In this document: one piece after another, positions 18,439-27,658 of the stretch
How positions within the stretch are numbered: position 1 is the first letter of the stretch
Layout: every line of letters begins with the position of its first letter
Assembly (NCBI GenBank): GCA_002691205.1
Contig: NZHD01000022.1
Span: forward strand, 1-64,000
Length of the DNA: 64,000 nucleotides
DNA from: Deltaproteobacteria bacterium
GTDB taxonomy: Bacteria > Myxococcota_A > UBA9160 > UBA4427
Direction of reading: 5' to 3'
Translations under genes and position numbers: made by a program
The notes under the pieces: model-generated
Databases searched by the model: none
What the model saw: the letters and a program-made list of their open reading frames with translations, nothing else
Told to the model about the DNA's origin: nothing

Positions 18439-19662
18439 TTAAGCTGGCTTCAGGCGTACGGGGAGTTGTCCGAGAGACACGAGAATGGGATTCCCAATTC
18501 CGAGGACGCTGTAGGTGGGCTCTCCGATGAGTTCGATTTCTGAGGTGCGCCGGAGCAGTTCTTCGAAAAGAATTGTTATTTCTCGACGTGCTAGATGAGC
18601 CCCCAAACAAAAGTGTGGACCTCCGCCTCCAAAGGCGATGTGCTCATTGCGCTGTCGACGAATGTCAAATCGAAAAGGGTCGTCGAAAGCCGCTTCATCT
18701 CGATTGCCAGAGGGGTACCAGAGCGTGACTTTTTCTCCCTTTTGGATGGGAACCCCGCCGATTTCGGTGTCCTCCCCAACAAGTCGCTTGAAGTAGGCGA
18801 CGGGAGAGGTCCAGCGGATGACTTCCTCGGTGGCGCTTTTAAGGAGGCTTGGGTCCCTGCGTAGCGCTTCAAGTTGCTCAGGCTGGGACAAGAACTGCTT
18901 GAGCCCCCCCGCAATGGCATTTCGCGTGGTCTCGCTCCCGGCGACTGTGAGGAGCATGAAGAAGCCGTCGAGTTCTAAGTCGTTGAGGCGACCTAATTCG
19001 TCTTCGACGCCGACCAGCAATGAAAGAATGTCATCTTTCGCATCGGCTCTCTTTTTGTTCGAGATTTGTTGACCGTAGCCAAAGATCTGAGCCGCGAGTT
19101 CCTCGCGTCGAGATTCGGGGACGGGGTGTTCAGGGTCAATGCAGAGCAGCATGTCATTGGTGAGTGCAAATAACCAGCTTCGATCCTCTTCGGGAATGCC
19201 TAGGATGTCGGCGATCATATGCATGGGAAGTTGGTAAGCAACGTCTTGCACAAATTCAACGCTTTCGCGAGCAAGAGCTTCATCGACAATTTTAACGGCC
19301 CACTGACGAGCTTGGTCTTCGAGTCTCCGCGTCATGCGGGGTGTGAACCCTGAGCTGATGAGCTTTCGTTGTCGCAGATGAGGCGATCCGTCCATATCGG
19401 TGAGCATGAAGCCGGTACCTTCGTAACCGAGTCCAGGGCCTAGCTCGGAAAGAAAAATATCTGATTTTCGATTGGCTTCTCGAATGTCTTTGTACTTGGA
19501 CAGGACCCAGAAACCCTCTCCTCCGGTCTCTTTAAATCCTTTTGTTTCGGGATGTCGCCACACCGGGGCCTCACTCCGGAGAACCGAAAAAACGTCATGG
19601 GGGAATCCATTTCTGTAGAGCTCGGATTCGGTGAGATCGATCTCGGAGAGCTTTGGGGGCAT
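18439..19662 (-). CDS. Cytochrome P450, CYP125/142-like
   Basis: A 407-residue bacterial class I P450 from the ATG at 19662, chosen because AAGGAAG lies eight bases upstream; an in-frame ATG at 19680 would add six residues. Counted from 19680, the I-helix oxygen-activation motif AGSETT is at 247-252, the K-helix ExxR at 286-289 and the heme loop FGGGGPHFCLGAH has its ligand at C358. The N-terminus (FWVLSKYKDI) and GFxLTDMDGSPHLRQRKLIS resemble the steroid and acyl-chain oxidising CYP125/CYP142/CYP124 group. It would hydroxylate a hydrophobic substrate using a ferredoxin partner not encoded in the window. The nearby acyl-CoA dehydrogenase pair and SDR make a sterol-like or branched lipid substrate reasonable, but this is inference. 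Confidence 0.92.
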   Translation of the reverse strand: MPPKLSEIDLTESELYRNGFPHDVFSVLRSEAPVWRHPETKGFKETGGEGFWVLSKYKDIREANRKSDIFLSELGPGLGYEGTGFMLTDMDGSPHLRQRKLISSGFTPRMTRRLEDQARQWAVKIVDEALARESVEFVQDVAYQLPMHMIADILGIPEEDRSWLFALTNDMLLCIDPEHPVPESRREELAAQIFGYGQQISNKKRADAKDDILSLLVGVEDELGRLNDLELDGFFMLLTVAGSETTRNAIAGGLKQFLSQPEQLEALRRDPSLLKSATEEVIRWTSPVAYFKRLVGEDTEIGGVPIQKGEKVTLWYPSGNRDEAAFDDPFRFDIRRQRNEHIAFGGGGPHFCLGAHLARREITILFEELLRRTSEIELIGEPTYSVLGIGNPILVSLGQLPVRLKPA

Positions 19663-19846
19663 GGTCGTTACTTCCTTCATGATGAACGTCTAATTTAAAT
19701 GAGGTGGGACCGTGAACATTATCTCGCCTTTAAGAGGTGGGCGAGAAAGGACGCTCTGAATTATGACAATGAATCTTTGGCCAGTGCAAGTGCACCAAGT
19801 TTGTAAAAAAAGCGTTTTTGCCTTGCAGCGGCTCTTGTTCTTGGGT

Positions 19847-20269
19847 CTAGCCTGAATTTTTTTCGCACTTCAGAACATCTCTCCTGTAGGTCTTTGGGTA
19901 ATCGGGGGATCCCTCGCAGCGAGGTGAATTCTCCATGCAGGTCGCAACGCGGATACGGAATGAGAGGCTCAGGGCGGTGGCTAGATTTGATTTAGCCGTG
20001 CTGAGTTCCTTTTCGGGGTCATCCTTGGGCCGCACTAGACTGTTTTTGTCTTCCTCGATGCGGCGTTTGTAGTACTCAATTTGGCCGCGTAAGGCCGATA
20101 TTTTGTTTCTTTCGACGTCCATGCAGTCAGACTCACACCGGTGGGCCATTTTTTTTCGGATTGTGGTTTCGCATTCGGTTTCCATCACGTTCCACCACTG
20201 GGCTCCAGTTGGGCTCACGCAGAAAAAACTAAACACGAAGGGGATTCCCCAGTTCTTTAGGAGCTTCAT
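19847..20269 (-). CDS. Small secreted Cys-containing protein, unknown
   Basis: A 140-residue protein starting at an ATG at 20269, followed by an N-terminal signal peptide (hydrophobic residues about 8-22, likely cut after PTGAQ). The mature part has six cysteines: one in the ETEC segment, two in CESDC and three towards the C-terminus (TCMEN, RCEG and KCEKN). A central helical, charged stretch (residues about 50-95) suggests a coiled coil. I do not recognise the family. A much longer open frame extends upstream to 20737, but its N-terminal part is rich in Arg/Pro and overlaps the divergent lipoprotein gene, so I reject it as the true start. The gene is divergent from the G8-type lipoprotein, sharing a 287-base upstream region. 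Possibly an extracellular or periplasmic disulfide-bonded protein. Confidence 0.6.
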   Translation of the reverse strand: MKLLKNWGIPFVFSFFCVSPTGAQWWNVMETECETTIRKKMAHRCESDCMDVERNKISALRGQIEYYKRRIEEDKNSLVRPKDDPEKELSTAKSNLATALSLSFRIRVATCMENSPRCEGSPDYPKTYRRDVLKCEKNSG

Positions 20270-20556
20270 TTTTAAATCCCTGTCTGGAGGCCTGCGGTGT
20301 CTGTAAGTCTCAAAAGTGTATCTCAAAACGAGATAACTCTTGTGCTGGCTTTTGGGCGAAAGGGGTGGGTCGGGGGAGTTGAGTTGACCGGAGGCTTCCT
20401 CGACGGCGGTCCCGGGTGGACGATGAAGTCCGTCCAAGAACGTGAGAGGAAGCGCGCGGGGCAAGGAGACGGGTGGATGGAATCTATTTATACTGGATTT
20501 TTTACAGGACTTGGTTCTAGATCTCAGACCGGCCTCTTTTAAAGTATGTTTCTTGA

Positions 20557-23500
20557 ATGGCAAATTTGGATATGACCTGGAAGCCGCTTTTCTTGGGGGG
20601 GCTGCTCGCGGCTCTGGCCTTGGTGGTCGCGTGCGAGGGCAATGAAAAGCAAGGCCCTCAGGAGGACTCATCTGGGCCCACTTTAGGAGGTCCCGGGCCG
20701 CCGGCTTGTCCACCTTTAGAGCAAGGAGAGGATTCAACGGTTTCTCTGGTGGTTGATGAGTGTCGCACCGTGGAGGCTCGTTTGGCCCCCTACGTCTATA
20801 AGTATGTCAACGTGGTCGAAGGCGGTGAGCTGCGGTTTTTGGACACGGGCGGCCATATTGATTTTCGCGCACAGTCGGTCTTGGTTGAGCGGGGCGGACG
20901 ATTGGTGGCCGGCAGTGAGGAAACTCCTTTTGGACTCCAGGGCGGGTCGCTTGATTTAGGTCTGTACGGAGGGGATCCCACCTTTCAGGGGACCCGGGTT
21001 CCTGGACAACAGGACGCCGGGATTGATTGCCTAGGGGGTGAAGGGGCGGGCGGTCTTCGAGACGGGCTCTGCTACCCCGCGGCGGCGGTGGGTCGAGTTT
21101 GCAGCGGCGAAAACCCTTCGGACCCTTGCACGTCAGCGAGGTTGGCCGACCACACGCAGGACAATCGTGTTTTTGAGGGCTATGAGGCCCTGACCTTCGA
21201 CGATGCTCCGTTCGGCTTCAAAGTGTTGGCTGTGAGCTATGGAGGTGTAATTGAATTGCACGGCGCTAAGGGAGTGGGGGCCCCGACGTCGACGGTGACG
21301 CTTGACAAAGCCCAGGGGCAGTGCGACAGCCCCTCAAATGACCCGGCCGCCCCATCTGATCCGGCGGGTGATCACAATGATGTGCGTAAATGGGCGCAGT
21401 ACAGCGGAAGCAGTTGGGGCCGTGTAGTGGGGCAAGGTCATGATGGTTTGAGCCTGACCGTGGATCGGCCCGTGGGTTGGAAAAAAGGCGACCGAGTCGT
21501 TGTCGGAACGAACGACTGGAACCTTTCGCATAGCGAGGTGGTGACGCTTTCAGAGGATGCCTCTTTGTCGGGAGAGTTGAAGCTGGTTGGGAACCATCAA
21601 AGTCCTCTCGACCCGGGCAAGTCGATCCCTTATGGCGAAGGAGGGCTCCTCGAGCATGACCACTCCGGCGAAGTGATCTCGGTTGAAAGTGTGGCGAATG
21701 GGAGCCGAGCCGATCAGGTCGAGGCTCGGGCAGCGATTGGGCTTCTTTCGCGGAGCATTCGAATTCGCTCCCTGGGAGTAACTGCGGATTCTGAGTTTGC
21801 GGACGCCAGCGAGTGCCGTATCCCTGGCAACAGTGACCTTGCGGGGGATCCGGCTTGCTACTTTGGGGGACATACTCTTATTCGCCAGGGATTTGGAGCG
21901 GTTCGCATCAGTGGTGTTGAGTTTTACCAATTGGGTCAAGGCGGTCGTATGGGCCACTACCCTGTCCATTTTCATCGAGCAAAGGATACGGGCTACACCA
22001 CCGCATACGTAAGGGACTCTTCCATCTGGGATTCGATGAATCGGTTTGTGACCGTTCATGCAACGCACAGCGTCGAGATCATACGCAATGTTGGGTATCT
22101 GTCTGTGGGGCACGGATTCTTCCTTGAGGAAGGAAGTGAAATCAGCAATTTGTTCTGTCACAACCTCGGAGTCACGACTCGCCCCTCAATTCGCGAGTAC
22201 TTTCTTGCTCAAGAAGCTGGGAGTCGCACCGAGCGTTTCATTCCGCCGATCTTGACCCGCATGGCTGATTGGACCCTGCCCGGAGCTGACTCGGTCTATC
22301 CCTCTACGTTTTGGATTATGAATGCGTACAACGATTTCGTAGGGAATGCCGCAGTGGGAGTGGGAGGCTTTGGGGCCTGCTACTGGCCCACAAGTTCTTC
22401 GGTGAGCGGAGGGAGTCGTGGGATGACGTGGGCACAGTCATCCGCCTACAGCCCCGAGTATTTCACCATGAGTCCTCTGGACTATGCGAACTACAATCAG
22501 CAAGGCGGAAGGCAAGCGCCTTTTAAGCGTTTTGTGGGGAACTCGTGCCAGACTTCCGCCTATGCTTTTATGACGGAAAGAGCGAGCTTGACACCGGGGC
22601 AATCCGTGATCACAAGTGTCCCTAAGGATGCGGTACTGGGATACACGACTCCCTCTCTAGACGGAGACACTTTTGGGATTCACCCCATCCCGAACCCATA
22701 TTATCTAAACACAGAGGTTATGAATCCGGCCCAGGGCGGCGGGCGGATCGACTCGTTTTCTGAAGAAGCGAGTCGAGTGATGCTGCCCTTCGTTGAAAGT
22801 AACTTTAACCCCGTGAAACATCGCGTCTCGGCCGAGGCCAGTCAGTGTACAGTTTCAGAAATGGACCTCGCTGCGACTGAGCGCAACGCAAAGGGCTGTG
22901 TCACCACTGTGATTGACCGTTTTGCAACCCGCTTTAATTGGTCCAATGTTAATTTTGCAGCGATCTGGTTGAGGCCCTGGAATTACGTGGTCGTGAACAG
23001 CACCGTGAGTGATCAACTGTTTGGCGGCCTGGGCTTTGTGAGCGGAGGAAGTCCCGAGCAGGTCTTGCCGCGGTATTTAGCGATGGCCGTGGATAATCTT
23101 TTTCTCGGAACGCTGAGTTCGGCGCCTGGAGCCGAAAGAGGTCCAGAGATGTCGGAGTTCGACTGTGTTTCCGGACAAGGGCAGTACTGCTGGAATTGGT
23201 TGGCGGGCGGAGGCCTTTACGCGGGTGGCTTTCAAGCCAAGCGATTGATTTCGATTTACGACGGCCCCTTTTTCTCCGAAGGAAATACGTTTGGCCGGGT
23301 GTCTTCATGGACGTGTGACCCACAGGGCGCAGATTGGTTGTCTTCTTGCGGAATCTACGGAGCCACGCAGCAGCCGATGGCCACAGCTTTGCCGTTGAGC
23401 TCAGATCTTGCGGGTCGTCAAATGCGGGTGGTGGATGCTGCCATTGGATGGAAGCAGCCAAACGGGTTCTACTACCCGCCGAGTTTTGTGTTTAGTAATA

Positions 23501-24888
23501 GTCACTTTCTCCCTGAGTCTGACTGGGGGCGAATCACAGAGCGTCACAATGTGATTGATCCGAGTTGGCCGTATTTCTCGGGCTCGTCGATTAACAGTAC
23601 TCCCAGCCCCATTCTCCTCAAGGGATCGAGCTTGTCGATTCCGCCTCCCTATCCCACGGGCTGGCAGGTGCAGCCTGACATTACCCCCATCGATTTTACG
23701 ACCATCTTGAATGATCTCGACGGAACGTTGAACGGCGTGCGACCCTCGTCGGGAGGGACGACACGGTCCGCCGGCGTAAGTCGAAATCTGTTCTATGCCA
23801 CGCCCGGTGAAGCGGCTGAGTGTAATTCTTTTGGTACGAATACGGTTCCTCAAGACTTCGTCAGCACATTCGTGGGAAAGCTCGCTGGGGATCCGAGTAC
23901 GGAGACGAAGACGAGCACAGCATGGCTGGGAGTACCTGGCGGAAGTCCCTATCCTGTGGTCCCCATCTACCGTCAATACATTGATCCGGCTTTCGCCGAA
24001 GATGATGATGAATGCCTGAATTTTGCCCCCGTGTGTAAAGAGGATGGGAGTTGGGGATGTGACCGAGGCTCTTTCATGTTGGGCACCCAGACTGGATTAG
24101 CCCCTGGGTTGACGCTAAATCAAGGGCTTTATTACATCGACACTTTGACTCAGACTCAGAATACCCTCTGCATCTCACCTCCGAGCGCTCCGAGCGACTG
24201 GGGCTTGCCGACCTTTGAGACCGATCAGTATTACGCGGTGTTCAACTTGTATGCGACCGCTTCGACTTCGGTCCGGTATCAGATTTATATCGGTGAAACG
24301 GGCTTAGAGGAGGCTTCGGAAGTCATTGATTTTATTCGGGTACATCCGCATCGCACAGGGAGTCGTGAGTACGCGGTCACGCCGTGGAGTCCCATAGAAG
24401 GCGGTTCGGGGCCCTCTGCCGATTGGGCCAAAAGAGCAGACGGGACTAAGGTCCGAACCGTCGTTGAGGTGACCCTCGCTACGGGGAGCTCAGCGATGGC
24501 CCCAGAGTTTGCGTTCTCGGTAGAGCCTACGGCGCCGCTTTCGGCGTGTCAGCCGGCTGATCTTTGCCAGGTGAATGCCCAGGGGACGGGGTGCTCCCTC
24601 CGTGAGGATTTCGCGACGAGCGATCCGGCTCTCATCGATCCACTCACTCGGGTCTGCGAGAAAATAGTCAGTGCCTTTAATGCAGAGAGTGCAGAGGGGG
24701 TCTTCTTGTCGGATTGTCCAAAAGGCGGCTGCGCTGGCTTTGCCTTTAAGATGGGAAATCCGGTGGCTGGGGATAACTACGAAAAGGTGGGCCGGCCTCT
24801 CGCCGTTCCGTATCCCGCCGGTCCCCCCTTCGATCGGACATTGATTGCCTATTCGGAGGGAGGCGTGTGCGGGGACGCTCCGCCTTGA
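20557..24888 (+). CDS. Giant G8/CEMIP-TMEM2-like surface lipoprotein
   Basis: A 1443-residue protein. A hydrophobic signal ends in LALVVACEG, so C26 is a likely lipidation site. Residues about 50-140 (FLDTGGHIDFRAQSVLVE, then GGRLVAGSEETPF) look like a G8 domain. Next come ELHGAKG and VGWKKGDRVVVGTNDW, and then YPVHFHRA, VRDSSIWDSMNRF, TIHATHS-like VTVHATHS and NVGYLSVGHGFFLEEG, in the order seen in vertebrate CEMIP, TMEM2 and PKHD1. These form a parallel beta-helix. TMEM2 and CEMIP take part in hyaluronan breakdown; whether this protein cuts a polysaccharide is unknown. The C-terminal third is Cys-containing and low in recognisable motifs. There is no clear ribosome binding site at 20557, and an ATG at 20572 is an alternative start. 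Confidence 0.8.
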   Translation: MANLDMTWKPLFLGGLLAALALVVACEGNEKQGPQEDSSGPTLGGPGPPACPPLEQGEDSTVSLVVDECRTVEARLAPYVYKYVNVVEGGELRFLDTGGHIDFRAQSVLVERGGRLVAGSEETPFGLQGGSLDLGLYGGDPTFQGTRVPGQQDAGIDCLGGEGAGGLRDGLCYPAAAVGRVCSGENPSDPCTSARLADHTQDNRVFEGYEALTFDDAPFGFKVLAVSYGGVIELHGAKGVGAPTSTVTLDKAQGQCDSPSNDPAAPSDPAGDHNDVRKWAQYSGSSWGRVVGQGHDGLSLTVDRPVGWKKGDRVVVGTNDWNLSHSEVVTLSEDASLSGELKLVGNHQSPLDPGKSIPYGEGGLLEHDHSGEVISVESVANGSRADQVEARAAIGLLSRSIRIRSLGVTADSEFADASECRIPGNSDLAGDPACYFGGHTLIRQGFGAVRISGVEFYQLGQGGRMGHYPVHFHRAKDTGYTTAYVRDSSIWDSMNRFVTVHATHSVEIIRNVGYLSVGHGFFLEEGSEISNLFCHNLGVTTRPSIREYFLAQEAGSRTERFIPPILTRMADWTLPGADSVYPSTFWIMNAYNDFVGNAAVGVGGFGACYWPTSSSVSGGSRGMTWAQSSAYSPEYFTMSPLDYANYNQQGGRQAPFKRFVGNSCQTSAYAFMTERASLTPGQSVITSVPKDAVLGYTTPSLDGDTFGIHPIPNPYYLNTEVMNPAQGGGRIDSFSEEASRVMLPFVESNFNPVKHRVSAEASQCTVSEMDLAATERNAKGCVTTVIDRFATRFNWSNVNFAAIWLRPWNYVVVNSTVSDQLFGGLGFVSGGSPEQVLPRYLAMAVDNLFLGTLSSAPGAERGPEMSEFDCVSGQGQYCWNWLAGGGLYAGGFQAKRLISIYDGPFFSEGNTFGRVSSWTCDPQGADWLSSCGIYGATQQPMATALPLSSDLAGRQMRVVDAAIGWKQPNGFYYPPSFVFSNSHFLPESDWGRITERHNVIDPSWPYFSGSSINSTPSPILLKGSSLSIPPPYPTGWQVQPDITPIDFTTILNDLDGTLNGVRPSSGGTTRSAGVSRNLFYATPGEAAECNSFGTNTVPQDFVSTFVGKLAGDPSTETKTSTAWLGVPGGSPYPVVPIYRQYIDPAFAEDDDECLNFAPVCKEDGSWGCDRGSFMLGTQTGLAPGLTLNQGLYYIDTLTQTQNTLCISPPSAPSDWGLPTFETDQYYAVFNLYATASTSVRYQIYIGETGLEEASEVIDFIRVHPHRTGSREYAVTPWSPIEGGSGPSADWAKRADGTKVRTVVEVTLATGSSAMAPEFAFSVEPTAPLSACQPADLCQVNAQGTGCSLREDFATSDPALIDPLTRVCEKIVSAFNAESAEGVFLSDCPKGGCAGFAFKMGNPVAGDNYEKVGRPLAVPYPAGPPFDRTLIAYSEGGVCGDAPP

Positions 24889-25004
24889 GGCTTGTATGAG
24901 TGAAGACTCCGAATTCTCTCTGAGTGAGGGAGACACAGAACGAGGTCTCTACGGACACGAGGTCATAAAAGCCTGTGATGGGCTACATAGAAAAGGGGTT
25001 CAAT

Positions 25005-25775
25005 GTGAAACGACTCGAAAATAAGGTGGCCATCGTGACGGGCGGCGCGCGGGGCCTTGGGGCGGCTGCGGTTCGGTTGATGGTGGGTGAAGGGGCCAAG
25101 GTCGTCTTTGGAGATGTTTTGGAGGCTGAAGGGCGAGCGCTTGAGGATGAAATGGAAGGACAGGCTCTCTTTGTCCCGATGGATGTGACCGAGCAGGGCG
25201 ATTGGAATGAGGTGATCGCTCGAGCAGGCTCCTTGGGCTCGTTAAATGTTTTGGTCAACAATGCTGCGGTGGTTCATATGGCAGCCCTAACGAAAACTTC
25301 TGACGAGGATTATCTTAGAGTTTTTAAAATCAATCAATTCGGGACTTTCTTAGGAGTTCGTTCGGTGGTCGAGCCCATGAAGGCGGCCGGAGGCGGATCA
25401 ATTATCAACGTCTCTTCCATAGACGGACTTCATTCTTCGGCGGGTCTATCGGCGTACTCTTCGACCAAATGGGCGGTTCGCGGACTTACGAAAAGTGCGG
25501 CCATTGAATTGGGGCAATACGGGATTCGGGTCAATAGTGTGCATCCAGGGGGAATGTATACATCGATGGGTGGTGCGGACCTCATGTCGGCCGAGCAATT
25601 AAATACCTACACCTACTCAAACTTTCCGATTCCTCGTGTGGGTGAAGCCGAAGAGGTGGCGCAGTTGATTCTATTCTTGGCAAGCGATGAAGCGAGCTAT
25701 TCGACAGGCTCTGAATTTGTGGCCGATGGGGGTTGGTTTGCGGGCATGCGTAATCCGGATATGCCTTGCTCCTGA
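25005..25775 (+). CDS. Short-chain dehydrogenase/reductase
   Basis: A 256-residue classical SDR. From a GTG at 25005 it begins KRLENKVAIVTGG, with the cofactor motif TGGARGLG, the structural LVNNAA motif, and the catalytic Ser (NVSSIDG) plus YSSTK. The C-terminal ASDEASYSTGSEFVADGGW block is typical of 3-alpha/20-beta-hydroxysteroid dehydrogenase-like members. AAAAGGGG lies six bases before the GTG, which makes it a better start than the ATG at 24975. It would oxidise or reduce a hydroxyl/keto group with NAD(P). An acidic residue after the second strand (FGDVLEAE) favours NAD over NADP. Substrate unknown; the lipid-metabolism context suggests a hydroxyacyl or sterol-like compound. Confidence 0.93.
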   Translation: MKRLENKVAIVTGGARGLGAAAVRLMVGEGAKVVFGDVLEAEGRALEDEMEGQALFVPMDVTEQGDWNEVIARAGSLGSLNVLVNNAAVVHMAALTKTSDEDYLRVFKINQFGTFLGVRSVVEPMKAAGGGSIINVSSIDGLHSSAGLSAYSSTKWAVRGLTKSAAIELGQYGIRVNSVHPGGMYTSMGGADLMSAEQLNTYTYSNFPIPRVGEAEEVAQLILFLASDEASYSTGSEFVADGGWFAGMRNPDMPCS

Positions 25776-25876
25776 AAAAGACCCGACGGGTGGCCCTGTG
25801 GAGGTCGTCTGCGATGCTCTGCTTGTTGGGGAACCTTGAAGCGGCTGGCACGTTCTTAAGAAAGCTGCTCTTTGGC

Positions 25877-27499
25877 TTACTTCAGCCTAGGGATGACTCT
25901 CTGTGAAGGACTTCGCTTCTGGGATCGCATGAGAATGTAGTCTTGGACCTCTGGATAGATGGCGGTCCAATCGTTGTGCTCTTTGAAAGAGCCTAGGACA
26001 GACAGGTGGAGACCCTCCTCCTTGAGTCCAGCTGGGAGAACCACGACGAGCGTATCAACTTCTCCGTAGTAGCTCTTCGATCCGATTCGTTGGGGGGTGA
26101 GGATCTCGGCTCGCATGTTGAGTGTTCGATTATTTTGAATATCGAGGGCCAATTGCGGCCAGGGCAGGGCAAAAACATTGTTTCCCGTCTGGAGTTCGCT
26201 GTCGAGTTCCTGAAGGGCATCGAGTAGATCTTGACCCGCATAGATATGTGAGAAGCCAGCGGCACCCACTGGGCGCTGGGAAGGGGTTCGCGAGTGCGGG
26301 AACTGAAAGAATAAAAGGGAGGCGGCGCACGCTGTAAGCAGGGCGGCTGAGAAGATCCATTGGATCGATTTTTTCCGGGCTTGCCCAATCAGTGCCACGG
26401 TACCTGGGATCAGGAGTAAGCCAGCGACCCGAAAGTGTCGAACGTGAAAGCTAATCAAGAGATCGAGGGAAAATGCGAGAGCAAAGGCCGAGATCACTCC
26501 CAAGTAGGTGACACACACCAAGATTTTATAGCTCTCCATGCCAGGTAAAAAGCGGAGGATGAGGATGAGCCATCCAAGGCCGGCCGCAGCGGATAGGGAC
26601 AGGAGAAGGTTGATTTCGCCTAGACTCCATTGGATGGTTTCGATATCCGGGATGTAGAGCGTCCAGAGAGAGAAAAGGCTGTTGAGGGGGGCCGCGAGGG
26701 CGAAGAGGATTTCTTCCATAGAAAGGTGAAAGACTCTTCGGTCACCAAGCGGAGAGTCCCCCATAGTGGTGTACGTCGCGAGTGCCCACGCCGCCCCAAG
26801 GAACACGACACCTATTTTAAAGGCGTTACCGATCGTGGTGCGCGTGACTTTAAAACGTTGTTCCTGCCATAGAGTCAAAAATAGGCTGCCGAGAACGAGG
26901 GAACCAAAAATCAGAAATGATGATTTGATGAATACGCCTACGCAGAATGCCGCGGTGAGCTTCAGTAGTTGAGTCCATTGCAGTTGATGAGAACGCAGTG
27001 TCCACACCGTAAACCAAGGCAGGTAGCCCCACTGCAAGAGATCGCCGCCGTGATAAAATCGTGCGTAGCCGAGAATAAAGGGCTGACAGAAGATGAGGGT
27101 CAGACTGAACCAACTCACCCACGGAGAAAAGCCGAGGTTCTGGAAGAGCCGAAGGTATCCGTAGAGGCCGAGAACCCAGATGAATAGGGTGGTGATCATC
27201 ATGCTTTCACCCAGGTCGAAGCCGAGGGAGTGGATCGCCCCGGGAACGAGGTACTGGCCCGGTACCCACCACGACGTGAACTCGCTAAGGTCTTCAGTCA
27301 TGAGGTCAGGATCCACGCGCAGGGTATGATTGAAGGCAGCGCCGTGATCCATAGAGCGCATGACCAAAAATCCCGAGACCGAGTCGGAGAAAATCCCCGG
27401 AGGGCTCTTCAGCATGGCGATGGTACCCAGAACGAGGGCCGTTCCGATGATGATCTGCAGCATGCGAGTGGAAAAAAGCGGTGTGGGGGCGGTTTCCAT
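25877..27499 (-). CDS. Polytopic membrane protein, GT-C glycosyltransferase-like
   Basis: A 540-residue integral membrane protein with around ten to twelve hydrophobic spans and a soluble C-terminal tail of about 110 residues (from residue 430). After TM1 a large loop contains DHGAAFNHT and DPDLMTEDLSEFTSWW, with acidic residues where GT-C enzymes keep their first-loop catalytic acid. The length, topology and loop suggest a lipid-linked sugar transferase or mannosyltransferase-like protein, but no motif is decisive. It is divergent from the sulfatase-type lipoprotein. A glycosyltransferase gene lies 3 kb away, so both may serve surface glycan assembly, which is inference. Confidence 0.55.
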   Translation of the reverse strand: METAPTPLFSTRMLQIIIGTALVLGTIAMLKSPPGIFSDSVSGFLVMRSMDHGAAFNHTLRVDPDLMTEDLSEFTSWWVPGQYLVPGAIHSLGFDLGESMMITTLFIWVLGLYGYLRLFQNLGFSPWVSWFSLTLIFCQPFILGYARFYHGGDLLQWGYLPWFTVWTLRSHQLQWTQLLKLTAAFCVGVFIKSSFLIFGSLVLGSLFLTLWQEQRFKVTRTTIGNAFKIGVVFLGAAWALATYTTMGDSPLGDRRVFHLSMEEILFALAAPLNSLFSLWTLYIPDIETIQWSLGEINLLLSLSAAAGLGWLILILRFLPGMESYKILVCVTYLGVISAFALAFSLDLLISFHVRHFRVAGLLLIPGTVALIGQARKKSIQWIFSAALLTACAASLLFFQFPHSRTPSQRPVGAAGFSHIYAGQDLLDALQELDSELQTGNNVFALPWPQLALDIQNNRTLNMRAEILTPQRIGSKSYYGEVDTLVVVLPAGLKEEGLHLSVLGSFKEHNDWTAIYPEVQDYILMRSQKRSPSQRVIPRLK

Positions 27500-27658
27500 T
27501 TACCCAGGCCTCGGTGGCAATCCAGCGCGTCATGGTTCACCGCAGAGCCCGTCATTGACGCGAGGCCCTTTAGTGGATCCGAATAGGGATTGGATACGGT
27601 GCGCTCCGGTCCACGTCAAGGGCTTCTCTTTGCGAAGTGCATCGAGGGGTTTTAGGCG

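Noticed and set aside
20270-20737. Long N-terminal extension of the small secreted protein
   Set aside because: Arg/Pro-rich composition unlike a protein, overlap with the divergent lipoprotein gene, and a clear signal peptide starting at 20269.
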